From Flaccisagitta enflata (Eukaryota; Chaetognatha; Sagittoidea; Aphragmophora), in contig OZ231128.1 of NCBI GenBank assembly GCA_965153355.1, positions 38,626,001 through 38,690,000 on the forward strand: a DNA stretch of 64,000 nt, given 5' to 3'. A program made the translations under genes and the position numbers. Shown here one piece after another: positions 25,474 through 35,650 of this stretch (positions are counted from its first letter, which is position 1; each line of letters opens with the position of its first letter). The notes under the pieces are model-generated. The model did not search any database, was not told the origin of the DNA, and saw only the letters and a program-made list of their open reading frames with translations.

Positions 25474-25613
25474 TTTTTAGGTGCGACCAAGCACCTCTAT
25501 AACTGGCTGTGTCCGTTGGTCGGTCGGTTGGTTGGTTGGTTGGTTGGTCGGTCGGGTAACGCATTCGTTCGACGATCTACACGTCGCACCTTATTGGCCT
25601 ACTTGGCCTTGTT
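25474..25613 (+). mobile_element. HE element, complete, GGTGCGAC class
   Basis: Head TTTTTAGGTGCGACCAAGCA with stem AGGTGC/GCACCT, CTATAACTGG, GGTT/GGTC units, body GGGTAACGCATTCG, tail GTCGCACCT (exact complement of AGGTGCGAC), hairpin GGCCTACTTGGCC, TTGTT. 140 bases in all. Confidence 0.92.
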
Positions 25614-25741
25614 TTTTTCTCAAAGTGATTCTTGGTGCTTTGTTTGGTTGGTTGTCACATGTTCTGTAGTTTGTCATTCGCGTAAAAACATATTTTGTCG
25701 TTCTGAGGGTTTATATGAAAACCAGGCAAACGGCTCGCAAC

Positions 25742-25860
25742 TAGGGATGTGGAAGCGGTCGATTTTCATGCCGCTTCCACCGCTTCCGCTTCCATTTTGT
25801 AGTTCAAATACTAGTAGCTTTCCCATCCTCTAAATTGGAAGCGGTCAATCCGCATCCCTA
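25742..25860. mobile_element. hAT-like MITE of 119 bases
   Basis: Ends TAGGGATGTGGAAGCGGTC and ATCCGCATCCCTA are inverted repeats. The flanks CTCGCAAC (25734-25741) and CTCACAAC (25861-25868) match in 7 of 8 positions, as expected for an old 8-base hAT target duplication. No coding sequence. Confidence 0.75.
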
Positions 25861-26045
25861 CTCACAACATTACAAATTTACAATGCTAATCGTATTCGCA
25901 TGGGCTATAGCCTACACCTGTTTCCCTTTTAAAAAGAAGAATCTGATATATTTTGCCACGGTAACAATAAACAAACAAACACACAACTAAACAAACAAAC
26001 AAACAAAAAACAAACATATAACAGTCACGTCTTCCGTAAACCAGA

Positions 26046-26724
26046 ATGCCGGAGATCTGCTCCGATGGCGGTCCTCAATTATCAACTTTTGAAACGACGG
26101 CAAAATCAATGAAGTCATCAACAAGAACAACCAAGTTGACCATTCAAAAAAGCGGAGTCATCCATTTTCAAGAACTTTGTGGGTGTGACGGAGATGAACT
26201 GTCGTCGGCGATCGACGTGAACTTGTTGACTTTCTCTTTGGTCGATACTTTATTGGGCGTTTTGGTTTATTTGGTTTCAAGACCGTCGGAAACTTTTTAT
26301 TGCTTTTTACTTCGATTCGCGATTGGAAACGCCGACAATGATGATGACCTTCGTGATGCAAACGATGGCGGTGAAAGGGGTCGTCGACTAGATGGTTCCA
26401 ATGATTGTCTGCAAGGCGACGACTACGACGACGATGATGATGACGACGACGATCAATTCGGTGTCAATCACCGCCGATCGGTTTTGATAAGCGAATGGAA
26501 TAACAAACGCCATTTTGAGGCACGCGATGAAATCCGTCCAACTGATTCCGAAGGTCGTCGCGATCAAGACTCAATATCTCTTTGCCAAGATCAGCAAAAT
26601 CAGCTGAGATTCAATGACGTAATTCCCGGCAAAAATTGGGCCTGGGTAGGATTTACTTTATTCATTCCGGGGTTTTGTGGGCTGCAAACTGAATCCCCGA
26701 CGAAGGAAAGTGAAGAAGTGCGTC

Positions 26725-26791
<67 letters not shown>

Positions 26792-26817
26792 GCAACAACA
26801 ACAGCAACAACAACAGC

Positions 26818-26866
<49 letters not shown>

Positions 26867-26868
26867 GC

Positions 26869-26944
<76 letters not shown>

Positions 26945-27175
26945 ACTGAAACAAACGCTTAAACAACATCATCAGCAACCGCATTTCGTCACGTCCTTGC
27001 GAAGATTGTCTCGGAATTCTCATTTATTGCGCCTCATGATTTTCCGCTTTCATTTATGTCTTCGAATTCTGACATATTCTTCCAAGACCAAAATGGCGTC
27101 AAAGTTCACTCCCTTATCTGAAATCACTCCCTCTACTGCGTCCTTGACTCCTGATAGACGATTGAAGGAAAGGCA

Positions 27176-27269
<94 letters not shown>

Positions 27270-27287
27270 AACAACAATAACAACAAT

Positions 27288-27363
<76 letters not shown>

Positions 27364-27803
27364 GCAACATCAACAACAGCAACAACAATAACCCATACCA
27401 CGGCAATCACCACAACCACGACCACAACCACTACGACAATATCAACGAAACTCAGAGAAGCGGTAGTAACACTACCGAAATCACGTGGATCATTGATCAC
27501 GATTCGACAAACTTCTTTGATGATGCCGACTTCCTTGCTGATTTTAATGAGTCGACGACAAGTTGGGGAGGGCTTAGAGGAGGAGGAGGAGGCGGAGGCG
27601 GAGTAGCAAGTGGTAGAGGATTAGGAAGAGGAGGGGCACTAATGACAAGAGAAGATAGTGGAATTGCCCCCAACTGGCGGATGGGTCGAGGCCGATTTCG
27701 CGAGAAGTTGGGCCAGTTTTTATTTGAATTGCTTTTATTTTTTCTCGGCCTTTTTCGCGCTTCCATATCCATGAGTCTCGCCGACGTCGTTACGCGTAGC
27801 AAG
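26046..27803 (+). CDS. Large exon: membrane segments with long poly-Q and poly-N tracts (gene 3, exon 1)
   Basis: Open from ATG 26046 (MPEICSDGGPQLSTFETTAK) to donor AGCAAG|GTGAAA in phase 0, 586 codons. An acceptor just upstream (AAACCAG|A) means the ATG may be internal. Order: polar N-terminus; hydrophobic segment at about residues 59-78 (LLTFSLVDTLLGVLVYLV); acidic run rich in D (about 95-150); short hydrophobic segment NWAWVGFTLFIPGFCG (about 196-211); poly-Q (about 75 codons); basic linker; poly-N (about 68 codons); Gly-rich run; final hydrophobic segment QFLFELLLFFLGLFRASISM ending LADVVTRSK. It looks like a membrane protein with long disordered loops. The family is not recognised. The reading frame stays open outside the repeats, which supports coding. 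Confidence 0.6.
26724..26945 (+). repeat. (CAA)n with CAG units, read as poly-Q in gene 3
   Basis: About 222 bases. The few CAG units keep glutamine, so the substitutions are synonymous, as expected if the tract is translated in this frame. Confidence 0.95.
27176..27370 (+). repeat. (CAA)n with AAT units, read as poly-N in gene 3
   Basis: About 195 bases. It is entered in another frame from the poly-Q tract; the interruptions are AAT for AAC, again synonymous in the exon frame. Confidence 0.95.
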
Positions 27804-27994
27804 GTGAAATGTGGGCGTGGAATCGTCTTTCCTTCAAATTTAGCCCCTTCCCCTACCTCTTTTATTTCTATGAGAAAAAAAGACGAAGAGATGGAGCGCT
27901 ATTATTGCAATTTAACATTCGTTTGGGTGTTAAAAAATGACTAGTTAAGTGATCAACACACCTCAACGCAGAATATTGCGATTGATTCCATTTT

Positions 27995-27995
<1 letters not shown>

Positions 27996-28064
<69 letters not shown>
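27996..28064 (+). repeat. (TC)n array acting as the polypyrimidine tract of an intron
   Basis: A pure TC array ends 20 bases before the acceptor CTTTCCTTCAG|GAT at 28084. Confidence 0.9.
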
Positions 28065-28068
<4 letters not shown>

Positions 28069-28083
28069 CTCTCTTTCCTTCAG

Positions 28084-28471
28084 GATCGCTTCACTATCCG
28101 GCGTCGTCACGCTGGCGCCACATCAACGACGTCCACGCCTTCCTCTCTTCTCTCCACGACGCCGTATTTGACGCCCATGACGCCCATGACGCAGCTCGTA
28201 CCCGCCGCGACGCCGAAGCAGCGGCACAAGTCAAAACGCCATCAACAACAACAACAACAGCAACCGCAACGTCAGTCGCTGATACAGGAAGATCAAGGCC
28301 TGTTGTCTCTGCAGGAGGACAAACTACGATTACCACCTTCCTCGACACGTTTGCCTCCGTTGGGGGCGGCGGAGGAAATACAGGATAAGAAGAGGAGATC
28401 GAAATCGAAATCGAGAAGACGGAGTCCTTCTGGCAACCCTGGCGCCGCGTCGGGCTCGAGAGGCTTGGAAG
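28084..28471 (+). CDS. Gene 3, exon 2: basic, Gln/Ser-rich
   Basis: Acceptor TTTCCTTCAG|GAT (phase 0, matching exon 1) and donor TTGGAAG|GTAAGA (phase 1). It encodes DRFTIRRRHAGATSTTSTPS, a Thr/Pro-rich stretch (TTPYLTPMTPMTQLVP), KQRHKSKRH, a short poly-Q, QEDQGLLSLQEDKLRLPPSS, and the very basic KKRRSKSKSRRRSPSGNPGA. Following directly on a membrane segment, RRRH suggests the chain is cytosolic here. The SR-like basic run could be a phosphorylated or nuclear-localisation-like segment. No domain was recognised. Confidence 0.65.
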
Positions 28472-28672
28472 GTAAGACTCGTTGTAAGACTGTTGAGGTA
28501 GTCATGATCATTTAGATGTTGTCTTTGAGGCCCCTTTTTCTCTAGCTTTTGCTCTTGTTCTAGCTTTCGTCTTTTTCTTTGTCGTCGCTATGAATATTCT
28601 ATGAGTGTTTTATTGTTATGGTAGATGTCGGCATATCGCTGACATTTGTAATCTTTTTTTCTTGATCTTCAG

Positions 28673-28723
28673 ATTCGGTTCCGTACACAAAGCCATTTGA
28701 GCAAGATCAAGATAGTGAAGACG
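28673..28723 (+). CDS. Gene 3, exon 3: 51-base microexon
   Basis: Acceptor TTGATCTTCAG|AT and donor GACG|GTAAGT, both good, phase 1 on each side. It encodes DSVPYTKPFEQDQDSED. A multiple of three flanked by same-phase introns, so it could be skipped without breaking the frame. Length and phase agree with both neighbours. Confidence 0.65.
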
Positions 28724-28952
28724 GTAAGTCGAAAAGTAGTGACCTTGTGGGGCCTTGTGGGGCCCGTGTGGGGCCGGGGCAGAGATCAACCTTCAGAGCA
28801 TTTGATCACTCTTTAGTTGTATATTTTTTCCACCCGAGTGCATCAAAAAAAGAAAAAAAAGAAAACGAAAAAAAAAAAAAAAAAATTCCCATTGAACCTT
28901 AAAACGATGTCTGATTTCCATCTTTCCTCCACCCCGGGGTCTCGCATCGCAG

Positions 28953-29192
28953 ATGAGACTTCGCTGTCGTTGGCTCTGATGGAGCATCTTCATCGGATGC
29001 GACGGTCGAACTCGTTGCCGCCGGACAAGAGAGCGATGCTGGAGACGCTGCAAGCGGAAACGGCGGCGCTGCTCTCCAGATCTGAATCCATGCACGCCAA
29101 CGAGAGAGAATTTCAAAGGAATTTTTTGCGACAGCATCCGACGGCGGCGATGGCCGCCTCCGATCCTACCGGCAGAAGGAGAAAGTTTGACG
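28953..29192 (+). CDS. Gene 3, exon 4: helical, Arg/Ser-rich
   Basis: Acceptor CTCGCATCGCAG|AT and donor TTTGACG|GTAAGA, phase 1 on each side, 240 bases, so also skippable in frame. It encodes DETSLSLALMEHLHRMRRSN, SLPPDKRAMLETLQAETAAL, LSRSESMHANEREFQRNFLR and QHPTAAMAASDPTGRRRKFD. RRSNS fits a basophilic kinase site, and LETLQAETAALLSRSES through NEREFQRNF looks amphipathic, perhaps a short coiled coil. No family was recognised. GC-rich third positions contrast with the AT-rich introns. Confidence 0.68.
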
Positions 29193-29224
29193 GTAAGATT
29201 GAAATTGGAGTCTCTCTATTCGAG

Positions 29225-29662
<438 letters not shown>

Positions 29663-29724
29663 AGGAAGAAAGAGAAAATGATACTTGATGATGTTACGGT
29701 CATCTCATGTTGAATTGAAATCAG

Positions 29725-29859
29725 GTGTTGGTCGATCTGGATCTGATTCTTCTTTTACTCAACCGAAGACTCGCCGAATTTCGCCGCCAACTTCGCTGCC
29801 GCTGAGAAAGACGCACAGACTTCCAACTCAAAACAGAAGCGCAAACGAATCCAACGCCG
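29725..29859 (+). CDS. Gene 3, exon 5: Arg/Ser/Pro-rich
   Basis: Acceptor GAATTGAAATCAG|GT and donor AACGCCG|GTAAGA, phase 1 on each side, 135 bases, the third consecutive skippable exon. It encodes GVGRSGSDSSFTQPKTRRIS, PPTSLPLRKTHRLPTQNRSA and NESNA. TRRIS is another basophilic kinase-like site. The next exon must also be phase 1; the terminal exon at 36773 has that phase, but the link across 6.9 kb of repeats is only a guess. Confidence 0.62.
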
Positions 29860-29970
29860 GTAAGAAATGGACGCACAAAGGAAATTAAATGATGGTTTTG
29901 ATCTATACTCCAAAGAAAGGAGCGTAGGTACGTTTAGACTCAGCGGAAGGACAAAACACTCATTTCATTA

Positions 29971-30468
29971 TGTCGTCTAGACTTGGAAATACGGGGGCCG
30001 TCATACCCTAAATACCATTTGTGCAAATGAAATGAAACTGAGTGGGTATAATGCTTATGTCCTATAGGTTTGATGATGGGGTATGGCAGCTCTGTTGATA
30101 GAAAATTCTCTTGAATACACTAAATCAAATTCGCTTTGCCTAAATAGCTGCTGAAATTGGTCTAGTGGTTAACTCACTTGACTTCAGATTCATTATGATC
30201 AGTTTATTTAAAAGTTCCAGGTTTGAATCCCGCGCTGGTTTTGCAAATCAAGCAAATAGATGAAACTGAAATTCTGCAAAATAAGTGATTGATCTTATAA
30301 TTTTACACTCAATATTTTTTTCCTAAGGTAAGCCGTAGGGGGATGCCATACCCCATCGTCAACCCCTTAAGGTCTGTACATTACACCAGCATAATATCAG
30401 TCCCTTCACTATACTGATAGTCAGGTTATGAGCTCCCCCGTATTTCCAAGTCTAGACGACATCTACTG
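29971..30468. mobile_element. Inverted-repeat element with tRNA-like core, copy 1
   Basis: Ends GTCGTCTAGACTTGGAAATA with CGGGGG and the inverse CCCCCG with TATTTCCAAGTCTAGACGAC, ATCTACTG|TA at the right. The arms continue inward (GATGATGGGGTATGGCAGC against GGATGCCATACCCCATCGTC). The left end lacks the outer ten bases seen in copy 2 (39440-39944). Confidence 0.8.
30157..30248 (+). ncRNA. tRNA-like sequence inside the element (degenerate)
   Basis: A-box-like GGTCTAGTGGTTAACTCA, then TTGACTTCAGATT (resembling the anticodon arm of a tRNA-Leu with CAG), a long variable region, and a good B box GGTTTGAATCCC. Spacing suggests a class II tRNA (Leu/Ser) ancestor. The stems are poor, so it is not called a functional tRNA. 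Confidence 0.5.
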
Positions 30469-30657
30469 TATCAAAAATCTAACTTTTATAAGGAAACAGT
30501 CATTCATACTGAACATCAGTTATTTCAATACATAAAACATTATTTTTAGAAAATTATAAAAAAATATCAAGGACACGTTAAGAACATTTCAGCCTGAAAT
30601 TTGCAAAAATCTATGGACATCCCAGCCTCAGAAAAAATTTACTGGTCCTTGTAAATG

Positions 30658-31748
30658 AACAAGGCCAAGAGATGTCCAATAGATGCGTCCTCTTTAGATG
30701 TTAGATATTTTCATACAAATTACTAAGATATAAAGATATTAAGATATAATGATATGAAAATATAAAGATTCAGAGATAAAGAGAAAAATATTAACCGATT
30801 CCTCTCTCCCCCCCCATCCCTCCCCCCCCCCGCCTCTCCACCCCTCCCCACCCCCCCACACCCCCCACGCCTCCCGACCACTCCCCCACGCCTCCCCACC
30901 CCTCCCCCCACGCCTCCCCATCCCTCCCTCCCCACCTTCCCCCCACGCCTCCCCACCCCTCCCCACACCCCCCACGCCTCCCGACCCCTCCCCCGCCTCA
31001 TCCTCACAAAGAGACATGAAGGGACTTGGAGAGACATGGAGAGATATGGAGAGACATGAAGAGACATGAAGAGACATGAAGAGACATGAGGAAACATGAG
31101 GAGACATAAGAGACATATAGAGACATAAGAGACATAAGAGACATAAGAGATATAAGAGATGTAAGAGATATAAGAGATACAAGAGATATAAGAGATATAA
31201 GAGATATGAGAGACATAAGAGATATAAGAGACATGAGAGATATAAGAGATATAAGAGATATAAGAGATGTAAGAGACATAAGAGACACATGAGACATATA
31301 GGAGACATAAGAGACATAGGAGACATTTAGGAGACATATAGAAGAAAAGAGATAAAAGAGACATAAGAGACAAAAGAGACAAAAGAGACAAAAGAGACAA
31401 AAGAGACATAAGAGACATAAGAGACATAAGAGACATAAGATGCCTTAGATGCCTAAGATGCCTAAGATGCCTAAGATACATAAGAGAAATAAGAGAAATA
31501 AGAGAAATAAGAGAAATAAGAGACATAAGAGACATATAGGAGACAAAAGAGACATACAGGAGACAAAAGAGACAAAAGAGATGAAAGAGACATAAGATAT
31601 ATAAGAGATATGAGGAGACATGAAGAGAAATGAAGAGAAAACCTTGAAAATCGTGTTTTGAAATTTTCGCGTTACGGACACACGGACACACAGACCTACC
31701 GACCAAGGGACAGACCCTCTTATAGAGATGCGAGGACGCATCTAAAAA
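30658..31748 (-). mobile_element. HE element, complete and long, GATGCGTCC class
   Basis: On the minus strand: head TTTTTAGATGCGTCCTCGCA with stem AGATGCG/CGCATCT, CTATAAGAGGG, GGTC units, then about 900 bases of cargo, tail GGACGCATCT (exact complement of AGATGCGTCC) and a TTGGCC end with CTTGTT. The cargo is an AGAGACATA-type minisatellite and a C-rich stretch. It is several times longer than the 140-290-base copies. Confidence 0.85.
30795..31640. repeat. C-rich stretch and AGAGACATA minisatellite
   Basis: 30795-31000 is C-rich (CCCCTCCCCACGCC repeats). 31010-31640 is a polypurine-like tandem of 8-10-base units near AGAGACATA, with local variants ATATAAGAG and GATGCCTAA. The long minus-strand LSLMSLIS frames come from this repeat. 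Confidence 0.9.
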
Positions 31749-31937
31749 GAGTGTACGCGACTCTACACCCCGCTATGTTGGCGTCGGTCGGTTGTTGGTT
31801 GGTCGGTCGGTTGGTCCCCTTTTCACTTTTTTGGCGTTATTGAGCTTTTTGAGCTGCCAAAATGCTCTAGCGACCTTCTCAAGCAGTGTTCCTGCCCACC
31901 CGCACGCGACTGGGGTAGCCGTGTATCCGGCCTTGTT
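31749..31937 (+). mobile_element. HE element, head clipped, GTCGCGT class
   Basis: Starts inside the head (GTGTACGCGACTCTACACCC), then GGTC/GGTT units, CCTGCCCACCCGCACGCGAC tail, and the GTGTATCCGGCC hairpin with TTGTT. It abuts the previous element head to head. Its tail ends 15 bases from the CNBD exon. Confidence 0.8.
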
Positions 31938-31954
31938 GAATAACAAATCGCGAC

Positions 31955-32160
31955 CTTGAGAATGTCCAAATAATTGACGAGAATTTGCTGTTTGGCGTTC
32001 TGAGGCAAATGCTCCAACAGCCGGAGATAGCTGACCCTGTTCAAGGCCCAAACTTCGCAGTTGGAGATGGTTTGGATAATGAGCGGACATTTGATACCAC
32101 GGACCAAACCCAACTCCCCGAAGAAGTCCCCAGGACCCAATTTCACGACGGCACCGCCAT
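31955..32160 (-). CDS. Cyclic-nucleotide-binding domain, second exon
   Basis: Acceptor ACCATAG|AT follows a (TC)n tract on the minus strand; donor CTCAAG|GTCGCG is weak. It enters in phase 1 and joins 32709-32814 perfectly, giving DGG at the junction. It encodes DGGAVVKLGPGDFFGELGLV, RGIKCPLIIQTISNCEVWAL, NRVSYLRLLEHLPQNAKQQI and LVNYLDILK. LGPGDFFGEL is the classic start of the phosphate-binding cassette of cNMP-binding domains, and the helix after it resembles the C-helix of PKA/PKG-type domains. The usual Arg that contacts the cyclic phosphate (RxA after the FGEL helix) is not seen: KCPLII stands there. Ligand binding may therefore be altered or lost. An HE element lies only 15 bases beyond the donor. 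Protein class (kinase, channel or other) is undecided. Confidence 0.75.
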
Positions 32161-32167
32161 CTATGGT

Positions 32168-32199
<32 letters not shown>

Positions 32200-32200
32200 C
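32168..32200 (-). repeat. (TC)n tract before the CNBD acceptor
   Basis: GA repeat on the plus strand, so TC on the transcribed strand, ending a few bases before the acceptor at 32161. It serves as polypyrimidine tract. AAAG and GACA repeats continue to 32275. Confidence 0.85.
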
Positions 32201-32708
32201 AGACAGAGTGAGAGACAGAGAAAAAGAAAGAAAGAAAGAGACAGACAGACCGACAGACAGACAGAGACACAAGGATAGCGAGGGAAAGTGAAACTTTTGA
32301 GTCCGTTTTTCATAGTGGAGTTAGTGCATGACGCAGCATGTAAACATTTGTCAGTGAAGTAGATCTGATGGCGTTATGATTTGTACTTTTTTATACAATG
32401 TAGCCATGAAGCTGCTGAACACAAATCATTAACAAACAGCAACATATAGGCAGCGGCCATTAGCTGAAAAGGCAGGATTCGAACCCATGAAAATCTTCGC
32501 TTTCCCTGTCTAACAAGGACACAGAAAGAGAGAAGTGAATCAACATCGTTATTATCACCATCGCCACCGCTTATCAATCTATCATCATCGTTATCAATGA
32601 CATCCTTCCGATCCGTCCGTGATGATCGAGTAGTAAAATGCAAGAAAGGCGCATTTCCGCGACTACCCCCCCCCCCCGTTAATTCATGATATTGACAATA
32701 TTGTTAAC

Positions 32709-32814
32709 CTGGATCCGGATGAATCGCGTACATGAAGCCTTTATGAATGTAGAACAGACCGGATGGAGTATCTCCATTTTTCACCACAGTCTCGTCTTTA
32801 GTGTAAAATTCGCT
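32709..32814 (-). CDS. Cyclic-nucleotide-binding domain, first exon
   Basis: Acceptor CACTGTCATTCTAG|AGC (phase 0) and donor GATCCAG|GTTAAC (phase 1). It encodes SEFYTKDETVVKNGDTPSGL and FYIHKGFMYAIHPDP. This is the first beta-roll half of a cNMP-binding domain: DExVVxxGD, then LFYIxxG. With the next exon it gives a near-complete domain of about 100 residues. The plus strand has no comparable frame. Exons for the N-terminal helix and the rest of the protein (higher coordinates, minus strand) were not found; (CAA)n fills the next 400 bases upstream. Confidence 0.75.
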
Positions 32815-32854
32815 CTAGAATGACAGTGGGGAAAAATCTACAATATTAGCAACA

Positions 32855-33232
<378 letters not shown>

Positions 33233-33949
33233 TTACCCACAACAACATTCTATCAAATCACCCTAAATTGAAACGAAAGCGACAATTGTATTTGTCTGTT
33301 GAGGTCCGAGTAGGGGCGCTACTCGCCACTCCTTATAAAGCACACCTGCTGAGGGGAATGCAAAGTAGATCTATTTCAATGCAAATACGGAAATATCACG
33401 AATAAACAAGAAGGGATGGTAAATCAAGAAGGTGATCCACGTGGCTAGGAGCTGAAGACATAACTCCAGTTTCGCCTCTCCACGTGCATCTCTATGCTTT
33501 TCTCTTTTAGATAGATATCTGTTATGAACCAATTTTGCGAAACCGTTTTGTTATCATAAATTGATAATTACTTCAATAACTAGTTTGACATCATTTCCCA
33601 ATCTTAGAAAAAAGTTTTTTTTTCCCGCTATCTATCGTTGGCTTAAACTGTGAAGTAAACGTTCAGTAATTTTCTTTGTAATGAACTATTGCCCAAATTT
33701 TAACTATTAGCCATTTAGTTTCAGCGTCTTTTCTTCCCCATCGTTAAATGGGAAAGGCCATTTCTCAGCTGATGAATTTTTGTAATCATTAATGCAAGAA
33801 TAACAAGACAATTCAAGATATGATAAATTAGCCTGTCCGCAGCCAAAATTGCTCATAAAGCTGTTTCTACGATGACATCGTATCCCTTGGGAAAATAGGA
33901 TGAGATAGATCTCAAAGAACGATAGACACAAAAAACAAAAGAATGAAAG

Positions 33950-34164
33950 AAAGAAAGAAAAGAAAAGAAAAGAAAAGAAAAGAAAAGAAAAGAAAAGAAA
34001 AGAAAAGAAAAGAAAACAAAAGAAAACAAAAGAAAACAAAACAAAATAAACAAAAGAAATGAAAACAAAAGAAAACAATCAAAAGAAAACAAAAGAACAG
34101 AAAACAAAAGAAAACAAAAGAAAAGAAAAGAAAAGAAAAGAAAAGAAAAGAAAAGAAAGAAGGA

Positions 34165-34248
<84 letters not shown>

Positions 34249-34291
34249 GCGAAAAAAAGAAAGAAAAAAAAAGAAAGAAAGAAAGAAAGAT

Positions 34292-34365
<74 letters not shown>
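33950..34365 (+). repeat. (AAAAG)n then (AAAG)n microsatellite
   Basis: AAAAG pentamers with AAAAC variants to about 34155, then AAAG to 34363. Confidence 0.97.
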
Positions 34366-34429
34366 CCGCGACAGCACACATGACAACGATAACGTCGACA
34401 TCAAGAACAAAAACGACGACGAAAACAAA

Positions 34430-34478
34430 ATAACAAAAACAACAACAAAAACAACAACAAAAACGACAACAAAAACAA

Positions 34479-34544
<66 letters not shown>

Positions 34545-34580
34545 CTGCAACTGCAACAGCAACAGCAACAGAAACAACAA

Positions 34581-34647
<67 letters not shown>

Positions 34648-34788
34648 ATCAACAACGACAACAAAAACAAAAACAAAAACAAAAACAAAAACAAAAACAA
34701 CAACAACAACAACAACAACAAAAACAACAACAACAACAACAATAACAACTGCAACAGCAACAGAAACAACAAAAACAACAACAACAGC

Positions 34789-34832
<44 letters not shown>

Positions 34833-34852
34833 CCACAACCACAACCACAACC

Positions 34853-34932
<80 letters not shown>

Positions 34933-34936
34933 AACG

Positions 34937-34988
<52 letters not shown>

Positions 34989-35095
34989 CGACGACGACGA
35001 CGAAAACGACGACGAAAACGACGACGACGATAACGACAACGATACCAACAACACCAACAATACCAACAATACAGACGACAACAACAACACTACTT
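34430..35095 (+). repeat. (CAA)n/(CGA)n/(AAAAAC)n compound microsatellite
   Basis: About 660 bases: CAA blocks, AAAAAC hexamers near 34665-34700, CAACCA near 34833, CGA near 34903-34930 and 34988-35030. Long poly-V and poly-L minus frames are artefacts. Confidence 0.97.
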
Positions 35096-35227
35096 GCGAT
35101 GATACAATGAGACGACTCTCACACAAAAAGAGGAATCATGGGTCGAGATGGAAAGGGAGGATAATAATCATCGTCGTTTAACCACTCTCCATTCATCATC
35201 GTTTTTGATGGGCCGCGTGTGAGCTTC

Positions 35228-35282
35228 GAGTGTGCGCTTCTTTCTTTCTCTCTGTCTCTGTCTCTCTCTGTCTCTGTCTCTG

Positions 35283-35340
<58 letters not shown>

Positions 35341-35342
35341 TC
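35228..35342 (+). repeat. (TC)n with TCTG units
   Basis: TCTCTG units to 35285, then pure TC to about 35340. Confidence 0.95.
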
Positions 35343-35650
35343 TCTTTCTCTCGGTCACACGTGCACCAAAGTACTCGCTCATATGGACGTCTATGGTAGC
35401 TCATTTGTTGGTCACGTGAACGCTCAAGAGAGTTAAATGGAGTGCGATGGAACCAATTTCGTCTTGGTCATGTACACGGAATGGTCATGTGTGCCCAGTT
35501 AGACGACGTATGCACACGTATGGGAATAGCATGATTTTCAAACGAACACAAATGGCCTGTGATCACGCTATCTTGGTCATGTAACATGATAACCCCCATA
35601 TACAAGGGGGTAAAAATCATAACTTTGAGTGTGATTCTATGGAATATGGG

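Noticed and set aside
30723-31706. 327-codon Leu/Ser-rich minus-strand open frame
   Set aside because: Derived from the AGAGACATA minisatellite and C-rich stretch inside an HE element.
32455-32545. B-box-like GGGTTCGAATCC on the minus strand
   Set aside because: No A box at the right distance and no acceptor stem; too little for a tRNA call.
33853-35126. Minus-strand open frames of 241-333 codons
   Set aside because: They consist of translated (GTT)n and (TTTC)n microsatellite with no unique sequence of note.
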